64,000 bases of DNA from Flavobacterium enshiense (GTDB lineage: Bacteria > Bacteroidota > Bacteroidia > Flavobacteriales > Flavobacteriaceae): NCBI RefSeq assembly GCF_022836875.1, contig NZ_CP090376.1, positions 2,914,001-2,978,000 of the forward strand, read 5' to 3'. This document shows, in pieces, positions 8,279 to 16,612 of this stretch (position 1 is the first letter of the stretch; each line of letters starts with the position of its first letter). Position numbers and translations under genes: made by a program. The notes below the pieces were generated by a model, which saw only the letters and a program-made list of their open reading frames with translations, searched no databases and was not told where the DNA came from.

Positions 8279-8335
8279 ACCGCAGATTCGAAGATATATC
8301 AACCTAAATCTGAGAATCTGCGGTTTATTTTTTTT
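8279..8335 (+). terminator. Terminator of pepT
   Basis: 11-bp stem ACCGCAGATTC / GAATCTGCGGT (8279-8289 with 8314-8324), 24-nt loop, then a T-rich run. Confidence 0.8.
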
Positions 8336-8356
8336 CAATCTTAAACAAAAAAATCC

Positions 8357-8824
8357 ATGCATACCATAGTAGAAACAACAGATTTATCGAAAGGACAAAA
8401 ACTTCAGCTATTTGAACTTTGGAATAAGGAGTATCCAAAAAAACTATGCTATGAAACTCTTGTTGATTTTGAAAATTATCTCGGTAAACTTGAAAATAAA
8501 ACACATTTTTTACTGACGGATGAAAATCTAAAAATCGTAGGCTGGGCACTTCTTTTCGAAAGAGAGAACGAAACTTGGTTTGTCAAAATTATCGATGCTT
8601 CTTTTCAGAGAAAAGGGTTCGGACAAAAATTATTGGAACGATTAAAATCCAAAACCAACATACTCAACGGCTGGGTAATTGACCATAACAATGATAAAAA
8701 AAGTAATGGTTCCGATTATAAATCACCAATAAATTTTTACATTAGAAATCAATTTAAGATAAACAATACCATTCGTTTGGAACTGGATATCATTTCGGCA
8801 GCCAAAATCGAATGGACAAAATAG
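8357..8824 (+). CDS. GNAT-family N-acetyltransferase
   Basis: 155 residues with the GNAT fold. HFLLTDENLKIVGWALLFER makes the central strands. The acetyl-CoA pyrophosphate loop is DASFQRKGFGQKLLERLK (the Q/R-x-x-G-x-G/A motif). SPINFYIRNQFKI is the last helix-strand unit. The substrate cannot be told from sequence. The stop codon is 7 nt before the next ATG, so it is probably co-transcribed with the YdeI-like gene. Confidence 0.85.
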   Translation: MHTIVETTDLSKGQKLQLFELWNKEYPKKLCYETLVDFENYLGKLENKTHFLLTDENLKIVGWALLFERENETWFVKIIDASFQRKGFGQKLLERLKSKTNILNGWVIDHNNDKKSNGSDYKSPINFYIRNQFKINNTIRLELDIISAAKIEWTK

Positions 8825-8831
8825 TTTCATT

Positions 8832-9413
8832 ATGGAAGAAAAGAATCCATGGAGCAATAACGACCAATGGGCAGAAGAACTTGATTTAGTAAAATCCATT
8901 ATCTCCAAAACCGAATTGGAAGAAATGATTAAATGGGGCGGACCAGTTTATACTGTCAATAAAAAAAACGTAGTGGGTATTGGCGGATTTAAATCCTATG
9001 TTGGCATTTGGTTTTTCAACGGCGTTTTCCTGAAAGACGAGAAAAAGATTCTTATCAATGCCAATGAAGGCGTGACCAAAGCGCTCCGTCAATGGCGATT
9101 CGCATCGAAACAGGAGATCCTCGATAATGAAAAATATATCCTTCAATATATAAATGAAGCTATCGCAAATGAAAAAGCCGGACTTTCCAAAAAACCGGAA
9201 AAGAAAGAAACGATTGTCTCGGAATTATTGGAAGCAGAATTAAAAAACGATACTGCATTAGCAAAAGCTTTCGAAGCCTTTTCACCCTATAAGCAACGTG
9301 AATTTCTGGAATACATTGAAACAGCCAAACAGGAGAAAACCAAACTCAGCCGAATCGAAAAAATAAAACCGATGATTCTCAAAGGCATTGGTTTAAATGA
9401 TAAATACAGATAA
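8832..9413 (+). CDS. YdeI/OmdA-family protein (DUF1801 plus OmdA)
   Basis: 193 residues. The N-terminal ~115 residues have the DUF1801 fold (ELEEMIKWGGPVYTVNKKNV, GIGGFKSYVGIWFFNGVFLK, RQWRFASKQEI). The C-terminal ~60 residues are the bacteriocin-protection OmdA-type helical segment (AFEAFSPYKQREFLEYIETA, KTKLSRIEKIKPMILKGIGL). Members are widespread small cytoplasmic proteins with loosely defined stress roles; no enzymatic activity is established. Follows the GNAT gene by 7 nt and is closed by a terminator at 9416-9446. Confidence 0.85.
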   Translation: MEEKNPWSNNDQWAEELDLVKSIISKTELEEMIKWGGPVYTVNKKNVVGIGGFKSYVGIWFFNGVFLKDEKKILINANEGVTKALRQWRFASKQEILDNEKYILQYINEAIANEKAGLSKKPEKKETIVSELLEAELKNDTALAKAFEAFSPYKQREFLEYIETAKQEKTKLSRIEKIKPMILKGIGLNDKYR

Positions 9414-9415
9414 TA

Positions 9416-9446
9416 TGAAAGTCCCGAATTACAGGGGCTTTTTTTT
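9416..9446 (+). terminator. Terminator after the YdeI-like gene
   Basis: Stem AAGTCCC / GGGGCTT (one G-U pair), followed by a run of Ts. Confidence 0.75.
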
Positions 9447-9483
9447 ATTACCATTTTCAAATAAAAACTGTAAGATAAATACT

Positions 9484-9491
9484 TATATTTG
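9484..9491 (+). promoter_or_regulatory. -7 box for the membrane protein gene at 9515
   Basis: TATATTTG, 23 nt before the ATG. No clear -33 TTG was seen. Confidence 0.5.
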
Positions 9492-9514
9492 ATTAAACCT
9501 TCAAAAAACTGATC

Positions 9515-10192
9515 ATGAGTTTCTTAAAAACCACTCCGGAGTTAATCTCATACAAACAGTTACGTTTATTCGTGGGGGCCACTGGCTTTTTTCTACCCAT
9601 AATTCTTATAATAGGACATATCATTCAACAAAAAGCAATTGTCCGGCAAAACTCTGTCAGTCATTACTATTACACTTGCATGGGAGATGTTTTTGTAGGT
9701 TTGCTCTGCGCCGTTGCCATCTTTTTATTTACCTACAAAGGACACGATAAAGAAGAAGGTGAGTTAGTATCTGATAACTTTACAGGAAACTTCGCTGGTA
9801 TTTTCGCTCTTGGGGTATCCTTTTTCCCGACAGCAGAAAATAATGCAACTCAAGATACCGTCAGTTGGGTTCATTACATCTGCGCGGGTTTGTTTTTTGC
9901 ATCCCTCGCCTATTTTTCACTGGTTCAGTTTATCAAAACCAAAGGCACACTAACCCGAATGAAAATCCGCAGAAACAAGATCTATAAATTTTGCGGATGG
10001 ACAATTGTTTTCTGTATCGTAATGCTGCTTCTTTACAATATTCCGACTGTAAAAAACACGGTCGAAAATACCGTTTATTTCATCGCTTTTGAAATTCTTG
10101 CTTTATGGGCGTTTGCCTTTTCATGGCTAATTAAGGCAGAAGTATTTTTAGCCGATAAAATTACGTCCCCTGAAGATGTCAGCGAAAACTAA
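9515..10192 (+). CDS. Six-helix integral membrane protein, function unknown
   Basis: 225 residues with about six membrane segments: ~22-38 (TGFFLPIILIIGHII), ~56-76 (MGDVFVGLLCAVAIFLFTYK), ~93-106 (FAGIFALGVSFFP), ~119-140 (VHYICAGLFFASLAYFSLV), ~160-177 (CGWTIVFCIVMLLLYNIP) and ~184-207 (YFIAFEILALWAFAFSWLI). The loop SVSHYYYTCMGDVFVG with its tyrosine cluster and GD is reminiscent of DUF998-like membrane proteins, but the assignment is uncertain. It has its own -7 box and a shared terminator with yajC, so it is monocistronic. Confidence 0.65.
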   Translation: MSFLKTTPELISYKQLRLFVGATGFFLPIILIIGHIIQQKAIVRQNSVSHYYYTCMGDVFVGLLCAVAIFLFTYKGHDKEEGELVSDNFTGNFAGIFALGVSFFPTAENNATQDTVSWVHYICAGLFFASLAYFSLVQFIKTKGTLTRMKIRRNKIYKFCGWTIVFCIVMLLLYNIPTVKNTVENTVYFIAFEILALWAFAFSWLIKAEVFLADKITSPEDVSEN

Positions 10193-10211
10193 ACATATCA
10201 TTTCAGAAAAT

Positions 10212-10241
10212 AAAAAGTCCCGACATCAATCGGGACTTTTT
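10212..10241. terminator. Bidirectional terminator between the membrane protein gene and yajC
   Basis: Stem AAAAAGTCCCGA / TCGGGACTTTTT with a 6-nt loop. It uses the same GTCCCGA core as the terminator at 1072-1100. Confidence 0.9.
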
Positions 10242-10259
10242 ACTTATGCTTCTTAAAAA

Positions 10260-10535
10260 TTATTTTGCAGCATTAGCTTTCATACTCAATTCCATAGAAA
10301 TGGCAGAACGCTCCATTTTAATTTTACCAGCCATCGTTTCTACAACCACTGTGTCATCATACAACTCGGCTATTTTACCGTGAATTCCTGACTTAGTAAT
10401 GATTTTGTCTCCCACTTTTACTGAAGCCTCAAATTCTTTTTCTTTTTTTGCTCTTTGCTGTTGCGGTCTGATCATTAAAAAATAAACAACCACAAACATT
10501 AAAAGTATCGGCAAAAACTGCCCTATTTGTCCCAT
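10260..10535 (-). CDS. yajC: Preprotein translocase subunit YajC
   Basis: 91 residues. One N-terminal membrane helix (FLPILLMFVVVYFLMIRPQQ) ends in the RPQQQRAKK block typical of YajC. A small cytoplasmic domain follows with VKVGDKIITKSGIHGKIAEL. YajC associates with SecDF and the SecYEG translocon. It is the last gene of the nusB - DUF1573 - yajC unit (34 nt after the DUF1573 gene). In related genomes this cluster often continues with a YbbR-like gene and coaE; here it ends at a terminator. Confidence 0.95.
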   Translation of the reverse strand: MGQIGQFLPILLMFVVVYFLMIRPQQQRAKKEKEFEASVKVGDKIITKSGIHGKIAELYDDTVVVETMAGKIKMERSAISMELSMKANAAK

Positions 10536-10569
10536 ATATCTTAGTATTTATTATTCAGTGTGAGTAAAA

Positions 10570-11022
10570 TTATTTTGGTGAAACCATTGCTGTAATTACA
10601 ACTTTTTCAGAACCTTCTTTAGTATTTGTTGTTAAAATAACTGATTTGTGCTGCTGACCCGGTTTCCCTTTGGAGTCAAAAGTAACTTTCATATCAGCAG
10701 AAGTTCCCGGTTTGATTGGTTCTTTTGGCCATTCCGGAACAGTACATCCGCAACTTCCCTGTGCATTCATTACAATCAAATCAGCTTCACCTTCATTCGA
10801 TATTTTGAAAACAGTCTCTACTTTTTCACCTTCTTTGATAGTTCCGAAATCGTGCTCCATTTCATTAAATTTTATAACAGGCAATTTTCCGTTAACCGCA
10901 TTTTCAGCTGTTACTTTTTCAACGTTTGTTTCATCGATTTTTTCCGACACATTTCTGTTTTTACAAGAAGTCGACAACACTAAAGCAGCTACAGCCAACA
11001 TTCCTAAAGTTCTTTTGATCAT
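10570..11022 (-). CDS. DUF1573 lipoprotein
   Basis: 150 residues. The signal peptide ends in a lipobox (LSTSC, Cys20), so it should be an exported lipoprotein. After a short linker the single DUF1573 domain (immunoglobulin-like, ASH/Hydin-type) runs from ~48 to 148: FNEMEHDFGTIKEGEKVETV, FKISNEGEADLIV, SCGCTVPEWP, then IKPGTSADMKVTFDSKGKPG. The CGCT motif is a family constant. It is abundant in Bacteroidota with no firm function. It sits between nusB and yajC, 16 nt after nusB, in a conserved gene order. Confidence 0.9.
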   Translation of the reverse strand: MIKRTLGMLAVAALVLSTSCKNRNVSEKIDETNVEKVTAENAVNGKLPVIKFNEMEHDFGTIKEGEKVETVFKISNEGEADLIVMNAQGSCGCTVPEWPKEPIKPGTSADMKVTFDSKGKPGQQHKSVILTTNTKEGSEKVVITAMVSPK

Positions 11023-11038
11023 AATTTAAAAAAGTTAA

Positions 11039-11983
11039 TTACATTAAACCTCTTCCGGTTTTGATTAATTTATTTTCTTTTTGGTATTCTTTGACTAAAT
11101 TATCTAAAATTCCGTTGATAAAAATACTACTTTTTGGTGTAGAATATTCTTTCGCTAATTCTAAATATTCGTTAATAGTTACTTTAACAGGGATTGAAGG
11201 GAATTTCAAAAATTCACAGATTGCCATTTTTAAAATGATGGTATCGATTTCGGCAATACGGTCTGTATCCCAATTTGGAGTTTTATCCATGAATTCTTTC
11301 GCCAGTTCATTATTGTTAAGAACCGTTTTGCGGAAAAGGTTTTTCACAAAATCCTTATCGTCTGAATCTTTATACAATCGAGGTACAAAAAACGAAGTAT
11401 CATCAGCCGATTTAATTTGCTTCAACTGCTTTTGGATCATTGTATTTACTAACGGGATATCGTCAACCCAGGTTAATTTGTTATCCTCTAAATAATCATA
11501 CAGCTTTTCGTTCGGCGCGATAATTTCCGAAAAGATATCCACTACAAACTGCTTGTCTTCTTCAAAATCATTAACAGTTGTCTCCATATACTTATTATAC
11601 AGTTCGCTGTTTTTGATTTCATCTAAAAGCAACAGGATATAATCGTCATTGTTTTTCCAATTCGTTATTTTTCTGTCTTCCAAAGCAATGCTCAATGAAT
11701 TATTCTCTTCCAACAATTCAAGCACCTGGTTCTTTATAAATTTTGTATTGGGATTACGCTCTTCTTTTGTAGCAAGATGTTTTTTACTGGATTTATCGAT
11801 AAAATCTTCCTCCGACTTTCTGATTTCCACTAAAGCGGAAAGCATGATAAGATATAAATCCTGAATATTTTCGATACTCTGAAACAGGAATTTCTCTTCC
11901 TTATCAAGATTATCGGAATTGTTTTGATGCATGGCATAAATGGACTGCATCACTTTTACACGGATATGTCTTCTGTTTAACAT
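11039..11983 (-). CDS. nusB: Transcription antitermination protein NusB (long form)
   Basis: 314 residues, over twice the length of E. coli NusB (139). The start MLNRRHIRVKVMQSIYAMHQ matches the NusB first helix. The conserved C-terminal part (~220-305) has TPNWDTDRIAEIDTIILKMA, PVKVTINEYLELAKEYSTPK and FINGILDNLVKEY. The extra ~150 residues in the middle are charged and helical, as usual in Bacteroidota NusB proteins. NusB with NusE (S10) promotes antitermination on rRNA operons. First gene of the nusB - DUF1573 - yajC unit. Confidence 0.93.
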   Translation of the reverse strand: MLNRRHIRVKVMQSIYAMHQNNSDNLDKEEKFLFQSIENIQDLYLIMLSALVEIRKSEEDFIDKSSKKHLATKEERNPNTKFIKNQVLELLEENNSLSIALEDRKITNWKNNDDYILLLLDEIKNSELYNKYMETTVNDFEEDKQFVVDIFSEIIAPNEKLYDYLEDNKLTWVDDIPLVNTMIQKQLKQIKSADDTSFFVPRLYKDSDDKDFVKNLFRKTVLNNNELAKEFMDKTPNWDTDRIAEIDTIILKMAICEFLKFPSIPVKVTINEYLELAKEYSTPKSSIFINGILDNLVKEYQKENKLIKTGRGLM

Positions 11984-12008
11984 CTGCTGTAAGAACTTTA
12001 AAAATTAA

Positions 12009-12035
12009 CGGAGCGAAAGAATATCTTCCGCTCCG
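12009..12035 (-). terminator. Hairpin between leucine dehydrogenase and nusB
   Basis: Stem CGGAGCG / CGCTCCG (12009-12015 with 12029-12035). On the minus strand it is followed by TTAATTTTT. It probably ends the leucine dehydrogenase transcript, although it lies only 26 nt before nusB and could also be a leader hairpin. Confidence 0.55.
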
Positions 12036-12066
12036 CAAAATTATGAAATATTATTGACAGTGAAAA

Positions 12067-13173
12067 TTACTTTCCTGCGTTTTCTTTTTTTCTTGCATCA
12101 ATACGCTCCTGAGCCATTCTCATAGCTGCCTGGTGTGTAGTGATGTTATTTTCTTTAGCATAGTTGAAGATATCTAAAGTAGTGTTGTAGATATTCTCAG
12201 TTCTGCGCATCGCTTCATCTTTACCGTAACCAGCAATTTCACCGTAAACGTTGATGATTCCACCTGCGTTGATTAAGAAGTCCGGAGCATATAAAATGCC
12301 TCTTTCCTGTAATCTTGCTCCGTGAACCTGCTCAACAGCCAACTGGTTGTTTGCAGCTCCAGCGATAACTTTCGCTTTGATTTTTTCGATAGTATCGTCG
12401 TTGATGGTAGCTCCTAAAGCACATGGTGCATAGATATCCACATCAGCACTGTACAAATCACCACTATTGAAAACTTTAGCACCATATTTAGCACCTACTT
12501 CCTGTAGACGAGCTTCGTTGATATCAGCAATCTGAACAATAGCACCTTCTTTAGTGATTAAATCCACCAAAGTTTCACCTACGTGACCAATACCCTGAAC
12601 CAATACTTTTTTACCTTCTAAATTATCAGAACCGAATTGGTATTTAGCAGAAGCTTTCATTCCCATGTAAACTCCGTAAGCAGTTACTGGAGAAGGGTTA
12701 CCAGAACCACCTCTTGATTCAGAAATTCCAGTTACATAAGGAGTATAATCTCTGATTAAATCCATATCTGCTGTAGTAGAACCTACGTCTTCAGCAGTGA
12801 TATATTTTCCGCTTAGTGAATTAACAAACTGACCAAATTTGATAATCAATTCAGGTGTTTTATCCACTTTAGAATCTCCAATAATAACCGCTTTTCCTCC
12901 ACCCAGGTTTAAACCTGAAATTGCTGACTTATAAGTCATTCCTCGAGACAAACGCAATACATCATTTAATGCTTCCCATTCGTTGGTATATTTCCAGATT
13001 CTCGTTCCTCCCAAAGCAGGCCCTAAAACCGTATTATGAACACCAATAATTGCTTTTAAACCAGTATCTTTGTCGTGACAAAATACGATTTGCTCATGAT
13101 TATCAAATGAAACCTGACCAAAAACAGGGTCGATTTTATGAAGCTCATTAGCGTTTGTTACTTCTGTTATCAT
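12067..13173 (-). CDS. Leucine dehydrogenase (Glu/Leu/Phe/Val dehydrogenase family)
   Basis: 368 residues from the ATG at 13173 (MITEVTNANELHKIDPVF), matching known leucine dehydrogenases (~365). The longer frame from 13221 overlaps the predicted promoter. The enzyme deaminates leucine and other branched-chain amino acids to 2-oxo acids with NAD+. Visible motifs: GPALGGTRIW, the catalytic lysine region KSAISGLNLGGGKAVI, TAEDVGSTTADM, the NAD-binding VQGIGHVGETL, and AGAANNQL near the active site. In this group it feeds branched-chain fatty acid synthesis and amino acid catabolism. Monocistronic by its promoter (13219-13249) and downstream hairpin. Confidence 0.93.
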   Translation of the reverse strand: MITEVTNANELHKIDPVFGQVSFDNHEQIVFCHDKDTGLKAIIGVHNTVLGPALGGTRIWKYTNEWEALNDVLRLSRGMTYKSAISGLNLGGGKAVIIGDSKVDKTPELIIKFGQFVNSLSGKYITAEDVGSTTADMDLIRDYTPYVTGISESRGGSGNPSPVTAYGVYMGMKASAKYQFGSDNLEGKKVLVQGIGHVGETLVDLITKEGAIVQIADINEARLQEVGAKYGAKVFNSGDLYSADVDIYAPCALGATINDDTIEKIKAKVIAGAANNQLAVEQVHGARLQERGILYAPDFLINAGGIINVYGEIAGYGKDEAMRRTENIYNTTLDIFNYAKENNITTHQAAMRMAQERIDARKKENAGK

Positions 13174-13218
13174 GTTGTAAATCTTTTTTAAAGTTGAATT
13201 ATATTCAAAAACAGAAAG

Positions 13219-13249
13219 CAAAATTACATCTTTATTCAGAATATTTCAA
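13219..13249 (-). promoter_or_regulatory. Promoter of leucine dehydrogenase
   Basis: Minus strand: TTG (13249-13247), 20-nt spacer, TAATTTTG (13226-13219). It is 45 nt before the ATG at 13173. Confidence 0.6.
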
Positions 13250-13373
13250 TACAGTTCGCCTATTTTAATTTTTAATTAATATTTATTTTCAAGACTTAAA
13301 CGTTATTTTTTAAAATTTTTATTTAATTTTTTAAGATAAAAAATGAGATTTTTTTAATAAAGCAAAACCAAAA

Positions 13374-15122
13374 ATGAAAGAACTACAATATTTAAATAAA
13401 TACTTTATCAAATATAAATACAGCTTCCTACTGGGTGTTTTCATTACGGTTGCTGCCCAATTTTTTACTTTATATACTCCAAAGTTAGTCGGCGACTCGA
13501 TTAAAACATTAGAACATAGCAAATTATCTTACAATATCACACAGGAAATCTTATTGAAAAACATCTTATTGATTCTGGCCACAACCCTTATTGCCGGTTT
13601 CTTGACTTTCCTGATGCGCCAGACATTAATAGTAATGTCGCGTCATATTGAATTCGATTTGAAAAATGAGGTTTTCCAGCAATACGAAAGGCTTACACAA
13701 CATTTCTACAAACAAAACCGAACAGGAGATTTAATGAACCGCATCAGTGAAGATGTTGGAAAAGTGCGTCAATATGTAGGCCCGGCCGTAATGTATTCCA
13801 TAAATACAATTATCCGTTTTGCGGTGGTTACTGTTCAGATGTATGTTGTTTCACCGAAGTTAACCCTTTACTCATTATTACCCTTACCTATTTTAGGTTA
13901 CAGTATCTTCAAAATCAGTTCCGAAATCAATAAACGAAGTACAGCATACCAGCAGAATTTATCGAAACTTTCCACTTTTACACAAGAAATATTTTCAGGC
14001 ATCAGAGTTATAAAAGCCTATGCCATAGAAAACAACAAACAAAACGATTTTAAAAACCTTTCCGAAGAAAGCAAAACCAAAAACCTTGATTTGGCAAGGG
14101 TACAATCCTTATTTGGTCCGCTGATGATTTTACTGATCGGAATAAGTAACCTTGTCGTTATTTATGTAGGCGGAATGATGTACATCAACGGTTCGATTCC
14201 GGATATTGGTGTGATTGCCGAATTTATCCTTTACATCAACATGTTGACATGGCCCGTAGCCTCCTTGGGCTGGGTTTCTTCAATGGTTCAGGAAGCCGAA
14301 GCGTCACAAAAACGAATCAACGAATTCCTGAAAGTAGTTCCTGAAATCCAGAATACCGTAAATGAAAAATCCGAAATCAAAGGAAATATCACTTTCGAAA
14401 ACGTTTCATTTACCTACGAAGACACCAATATAGAAGCGCTGAAAAACATTTCATTCACCATAAACAAAGGCGAAACACTGGCTATTTTAGGAAAAACAGG
14501 TTCCGGAAAATCAACAATCCTTTCCCTTATCAGCCGATTATATGATGTAAAAGACGGCGCCGTAAAAATTGACGGAACCAACATCAAAAACCTCAACCTG
14601 TATGATGTTCGTAATCATATCGGTTTCGTTCCCCAGGACGCATTCCTTTTTTCTGATTCCATAAAAAACAACATCAAATTCGGACAAGAAGAAGCTACCG
14701 ATGAAGAAGTTATCGCGGCGGCCAAAAAAGCAGTTGTTCATAAAAACATAGTGAAATTCAAAAACCAATACGATACAGTTTTAGGAGAACGCGGAATTAC
14801 ACTTTCGGGCGGGCAAAAACAAAGGGTTTCCATAGCCCGTGCAATGATTAAAGATGCTCCCATCCTACTCTTAGACGACTGTCTTTCGGCGGTTGACACC
14901 GAAACAGAAGAAGCAATCCTGAACAATCTAATGGAATTCTGTAAAGACAAAACCACAATCATTGTGAGCCACCGTGTTTCCTCTGCCAAAAATGCCGATC
15001 AGATAATTATTCTGGAAGATGGAAAAATAATTCAAGAAGGATCACACTATCAGCTTGTAAATCAGGAAGGTTATTACAAAGAATTGTTTTATAAGCAACT
15101 TTCCGAAAAAGAAATGCAATAA
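13374..15122 (+). CDS. ABC exporter half-transporter (permease plus ATPase)
   Basis: 582 residues. An N-terminal type-1 exporter membrane domain (~15-310, six helices, for example FLLGVFITVAAQFFTLYTPK and ILLIGISNLVVIYVGGMMYI) is fused to an ATPase domain (~335-575). Walker A GKTGSGKST is at ~373, the Q-loop is in FVPQDAF, the signature LSGGQKQRVSIARAM at ~475, Walker B ILLLDDC with SAVD at ~497, and the H-loop VSHR at ~531. In Walker B the catalytic glutamate position after LLLDD is Cys, so the pattern is DDC rather than DE; this also occurs in some MsbA-like flavobacterial transporters. It should work as a homodimer or with a partner outside the window. Substrate unknown; lipid or drug export is possible. 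Confidence 0.9.
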   Translation: MKELQYLNKYFIKYKYSFLLGVFITVAAQFFTLYTPKLVGDSIKTLEHSKLSYNITQEILLKNILLILATTLIAGFLTFLMRQTLIVMSRHIEFDLKNEVFQQYERLTQHFYKQNRTGDLMNRISEDVGKVRQYVGPAVMYSINTIIRFAVVTVQMYVVSPKLTLYSLLPLPILGYSIFKISSEINKRSTAYQQNLSKLSTFTQEIFSGIRVIKAYAIENNKQNDFKNLSEESKTKNLDLARVQSLFGPLMILLIGISNLVVIYVGGMMYINGSIPDIGVIAEFILYINMLTWPVASLGWVSSMVQEAEASQKRINEFLKVVPEIQNTVNEKSEIKGNITFENVSFTYEDTNIEALKNISFTINKGETLAILGKTGSGKSTILSLISRLYDVKDGAVKIDGTNIKNLNLYDVRNHIGFVPQDAFLFSDSIKNNIKFGQEEATDEEVIAAAKKAVVHKNIVKFKNQYDTVLGERGITLSGGQKQRVSIARAMIKDAPILLLDDCLSAVDTETEEAILNNLMEFCKDKTTIIVSHRVSSAKNADQIIILEDGKIIQEGSHYQLVNQEGYYKELFYKQLSEKEMQ

Positions 15123-15196
15123 AATGTTTGTTATTTTGGTTTTTTTTCAGATTTTTGGTTTCTACTTAACACAATTAATATTTTGACAGAAGGATT

Positions 15197-15583
15197 ATGA
15201 GAGAAAATGATTTGTTAGAAAAAGAAGAAATTTTTTCTAAAGTTTTAAGAGCCGGAAGAAGAACGTATTTTTTTGACGTAAGAGCAACTAAAGCTGACGA
15301 TTATTACATTACAGTTACCGAAAGCAAAAAGTTCACTGAAGAAGATGGCTCTTTCCATTTCAAAAAACACAAAATCTACTTATACAAAGAAGATTTCGCA
15401 GCCTTTAAAGATATTTTGGACGAAATGACTTCTTATGTATTAAACCATAAAGGGGAAGAAGTAATCTCTGAAAGACATCAAAAAGATTTCAAAAAAGAAT
15501 ATTTCAGCGAAAGAAGAGAAGAAGCAGAAGCAGAACTAAAAGTTTCAGGAAGCTACACTGATATTGATTTTGATGATATTTAA
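15197..15583 (+). CDS. PUR-family DNA/RNA-binding protein
   Basis: 128 residues with a single PUR repeat (formerly DUF3276): EIFSKVLRAGRRTYFFDVRA, YYITVTESKKF, then HKIYLYKEDFAAFKDILDEM. One repeat dimerises to make the functional PUR domain, as in the Borrelia protein, and binds single-stranded nucleic acid. The C-terminal ~40 residues are charged and acidic at the end (YTDIDFDDI). Cytoplasmic, probably a pleiotropic regulator. It follows the ABC gene by 74 nt and is closed by a strong terminator. Confidence 0.9.
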   Translation: MRENDLLEKEEIFSKVLRAGRRTYFFDVRATKADDYYITVTESKKFTEEDGSFHFKKHKIYLYKEDFAAFKDILDEMTSYVLNHKGEEVISERHQKDFKKEYFSERREEAEAELKVSGSYTDIDFDDI

Positions 15584-15605
15584 TAATCCGTCATAAACAT
15601 ATATT

Positions 15606-15641
15606 AAAAAAGTCCAAAGCCTTACAACTTTGGACTTTTTT
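15606..15641. terminator. Bidirectional terminator after the PUR gene
   Basis: 12-bp stem AAAAGTCCAAAG / CTTTGGACTTTT with an 8-nt loop, flanked by A and T runs. It can serve the PUR gene and the convergent csaA. Confidence 0.9.
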
Positions 15642-15722
15642 ATTTCATTAGCAAACCTTCATTGATTTGACTAAATCCATTTTCAAATTAAATCCGATCT
15701 GGGAAAGAACGTCAACATTAAC

Positions 15723-16055
15723 TTAAGCGATTCTCAGTCCGTTCTCTACCTTAAAATCTGGTGACAGTAAAACAATATCATTATCTTCACCAACAGCTCC
15801 CAACACAAGACATTCACTCATAAATTTTCCAATTTGTTTTTTCGGAAAGTTGACTACTGCAATAATTTGCCGCTTCACCAATTCCTCTTTAGTGTAACGT
15901 TTTGTTATTTGTGCTGATGATTTCAGGACACCTATTTCGGCACCAAAATCAATAGTGAGTTGATAGGCCGGCTTTCGGGCTTCGGGAAAATCATTTACTT
16001 CGATGATGGTTCCCACGCGCATTTCCACTTTTTCAAATTCTTCCCAACTAAGCAT
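15723..16055 (-). CDS. csaA: CsaA-type tRNA-binding OB-fold protein
   Basis: 110 residues, a single tRNA-binding (EMAP-II/Trbp111-like) OB-fold domain: FEKVEMRVGTIIEVNDFPEA, KPAYQLTIDFG, KSSAQITKRYTKEELV, VNFPKKQIGKFMSECLVLGA, ending in NGLRIA. In Bacillus CsaA has chaperone-like activity in protein export and binds tRNA; it acts as a dimer in the cytoplasm. Its ATG overlaps the stop codon of the upstream Mpo1-like gene by one base (TAATG), so the two are translationally coupled. Confidence 0.93.
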   Translation of the reverse strand: MLSWEEFEKVEMRVGTIIEVNDFPEARKPAYQLTIDFGAEIGVLKSSAQITKRYTKEELVKRQIIAVVNFPKKQIGKFMSECLVLGAVGEDNDIVLLSPDFKVENGLRIA

Positions 16056-16528
16056 TATTCTTTATTTTTAGATGTAAACAGATTTTCAATAACCCAGGCC
16101 GGACCAATCAGCAAAAACTGAATATCTTTCAAAAATGAAGGCTTCTTCCCTTCTATCTTATGCCCGTAAAATTGACCTATCCAAGCCAAAACAAAAATAA
16201 GCAGGGAAAGCTTCCACAACGGAAACGACAAACCTATAATGTAATTGATTGCGATACAAATCGCTGAGAAAATCGAAATCTTAATCGCCATCATTAACGA
16301 CAGCCTGGAATAAAAAGATAACACAAAAAGCAAAACTATTACCGCCCAGTTATCAATCATGGGTTCTTTAAAAGGTGAAACCCTCATCAGGATACCACTC
16401 GGGATGCTCATCAGTAAACCGATAATAGAAAAGTAAATGGCCGGAACACAAATAAAATGTATTTTTTTGTTTATTGGATTCTGATGACTAACTCCGTACT
16501 CATCAAACCATTGCTGTAATGTTTTCAT
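16055..16528 (-). CDS. Mpo1/YGL010w-like (DUF962) membrane protein
   Basis: 157 residues with about four membrane helices. Family marks are the N-terminal block LQQWFDEYGVSHQNPINKKI with HFICVPAIYFS, and the C-terminal WIGQFYGHKIEGKKP then GPAWVIENL. The histidines in VSHQNP, KIHFICVP and YGHKIEGKKP correspond to the conserved iron ligands of yeast Mpo1, a 2-hydroxy fatty acid dioxygenase that shortens the chain by one carbon. A fatty-acid role is therefore likely here, but unproven. It is coupled to csaA. Confidence 0.88.
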   Translation of the reverse strand: MKTLQQWFDEYGVSHQNPINKKIHFICVPAIYFSIIGLLMSIPSGILMRVSPFKEPMIDNWAVIVLLFVLSFYSRLSLMMAIKISIFSAICIAINYIIGLSFPLWKLSLLIFVLAWIGQFYGHKIEGKKPSFLKDIQFLLIGPAWVIENLFTSKNKE

Positions 16529-16612
16529 ATAATTGGGGTTTCACATTACTAATGTAAAAAATAATTTCGGGAAATTTATTTTTATTGTAATTTGGCGTAA
16601 ACGAAAATCATC

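Noticed and set aside
10212..10241. GTCCCGA hairpins at 1072-1100 and 10212-10241 as a dispersed repeat family
   Set aside because: Both are ordinary bidirectional terminators between convergent genes; the shared core is a common terminator stem in this group.
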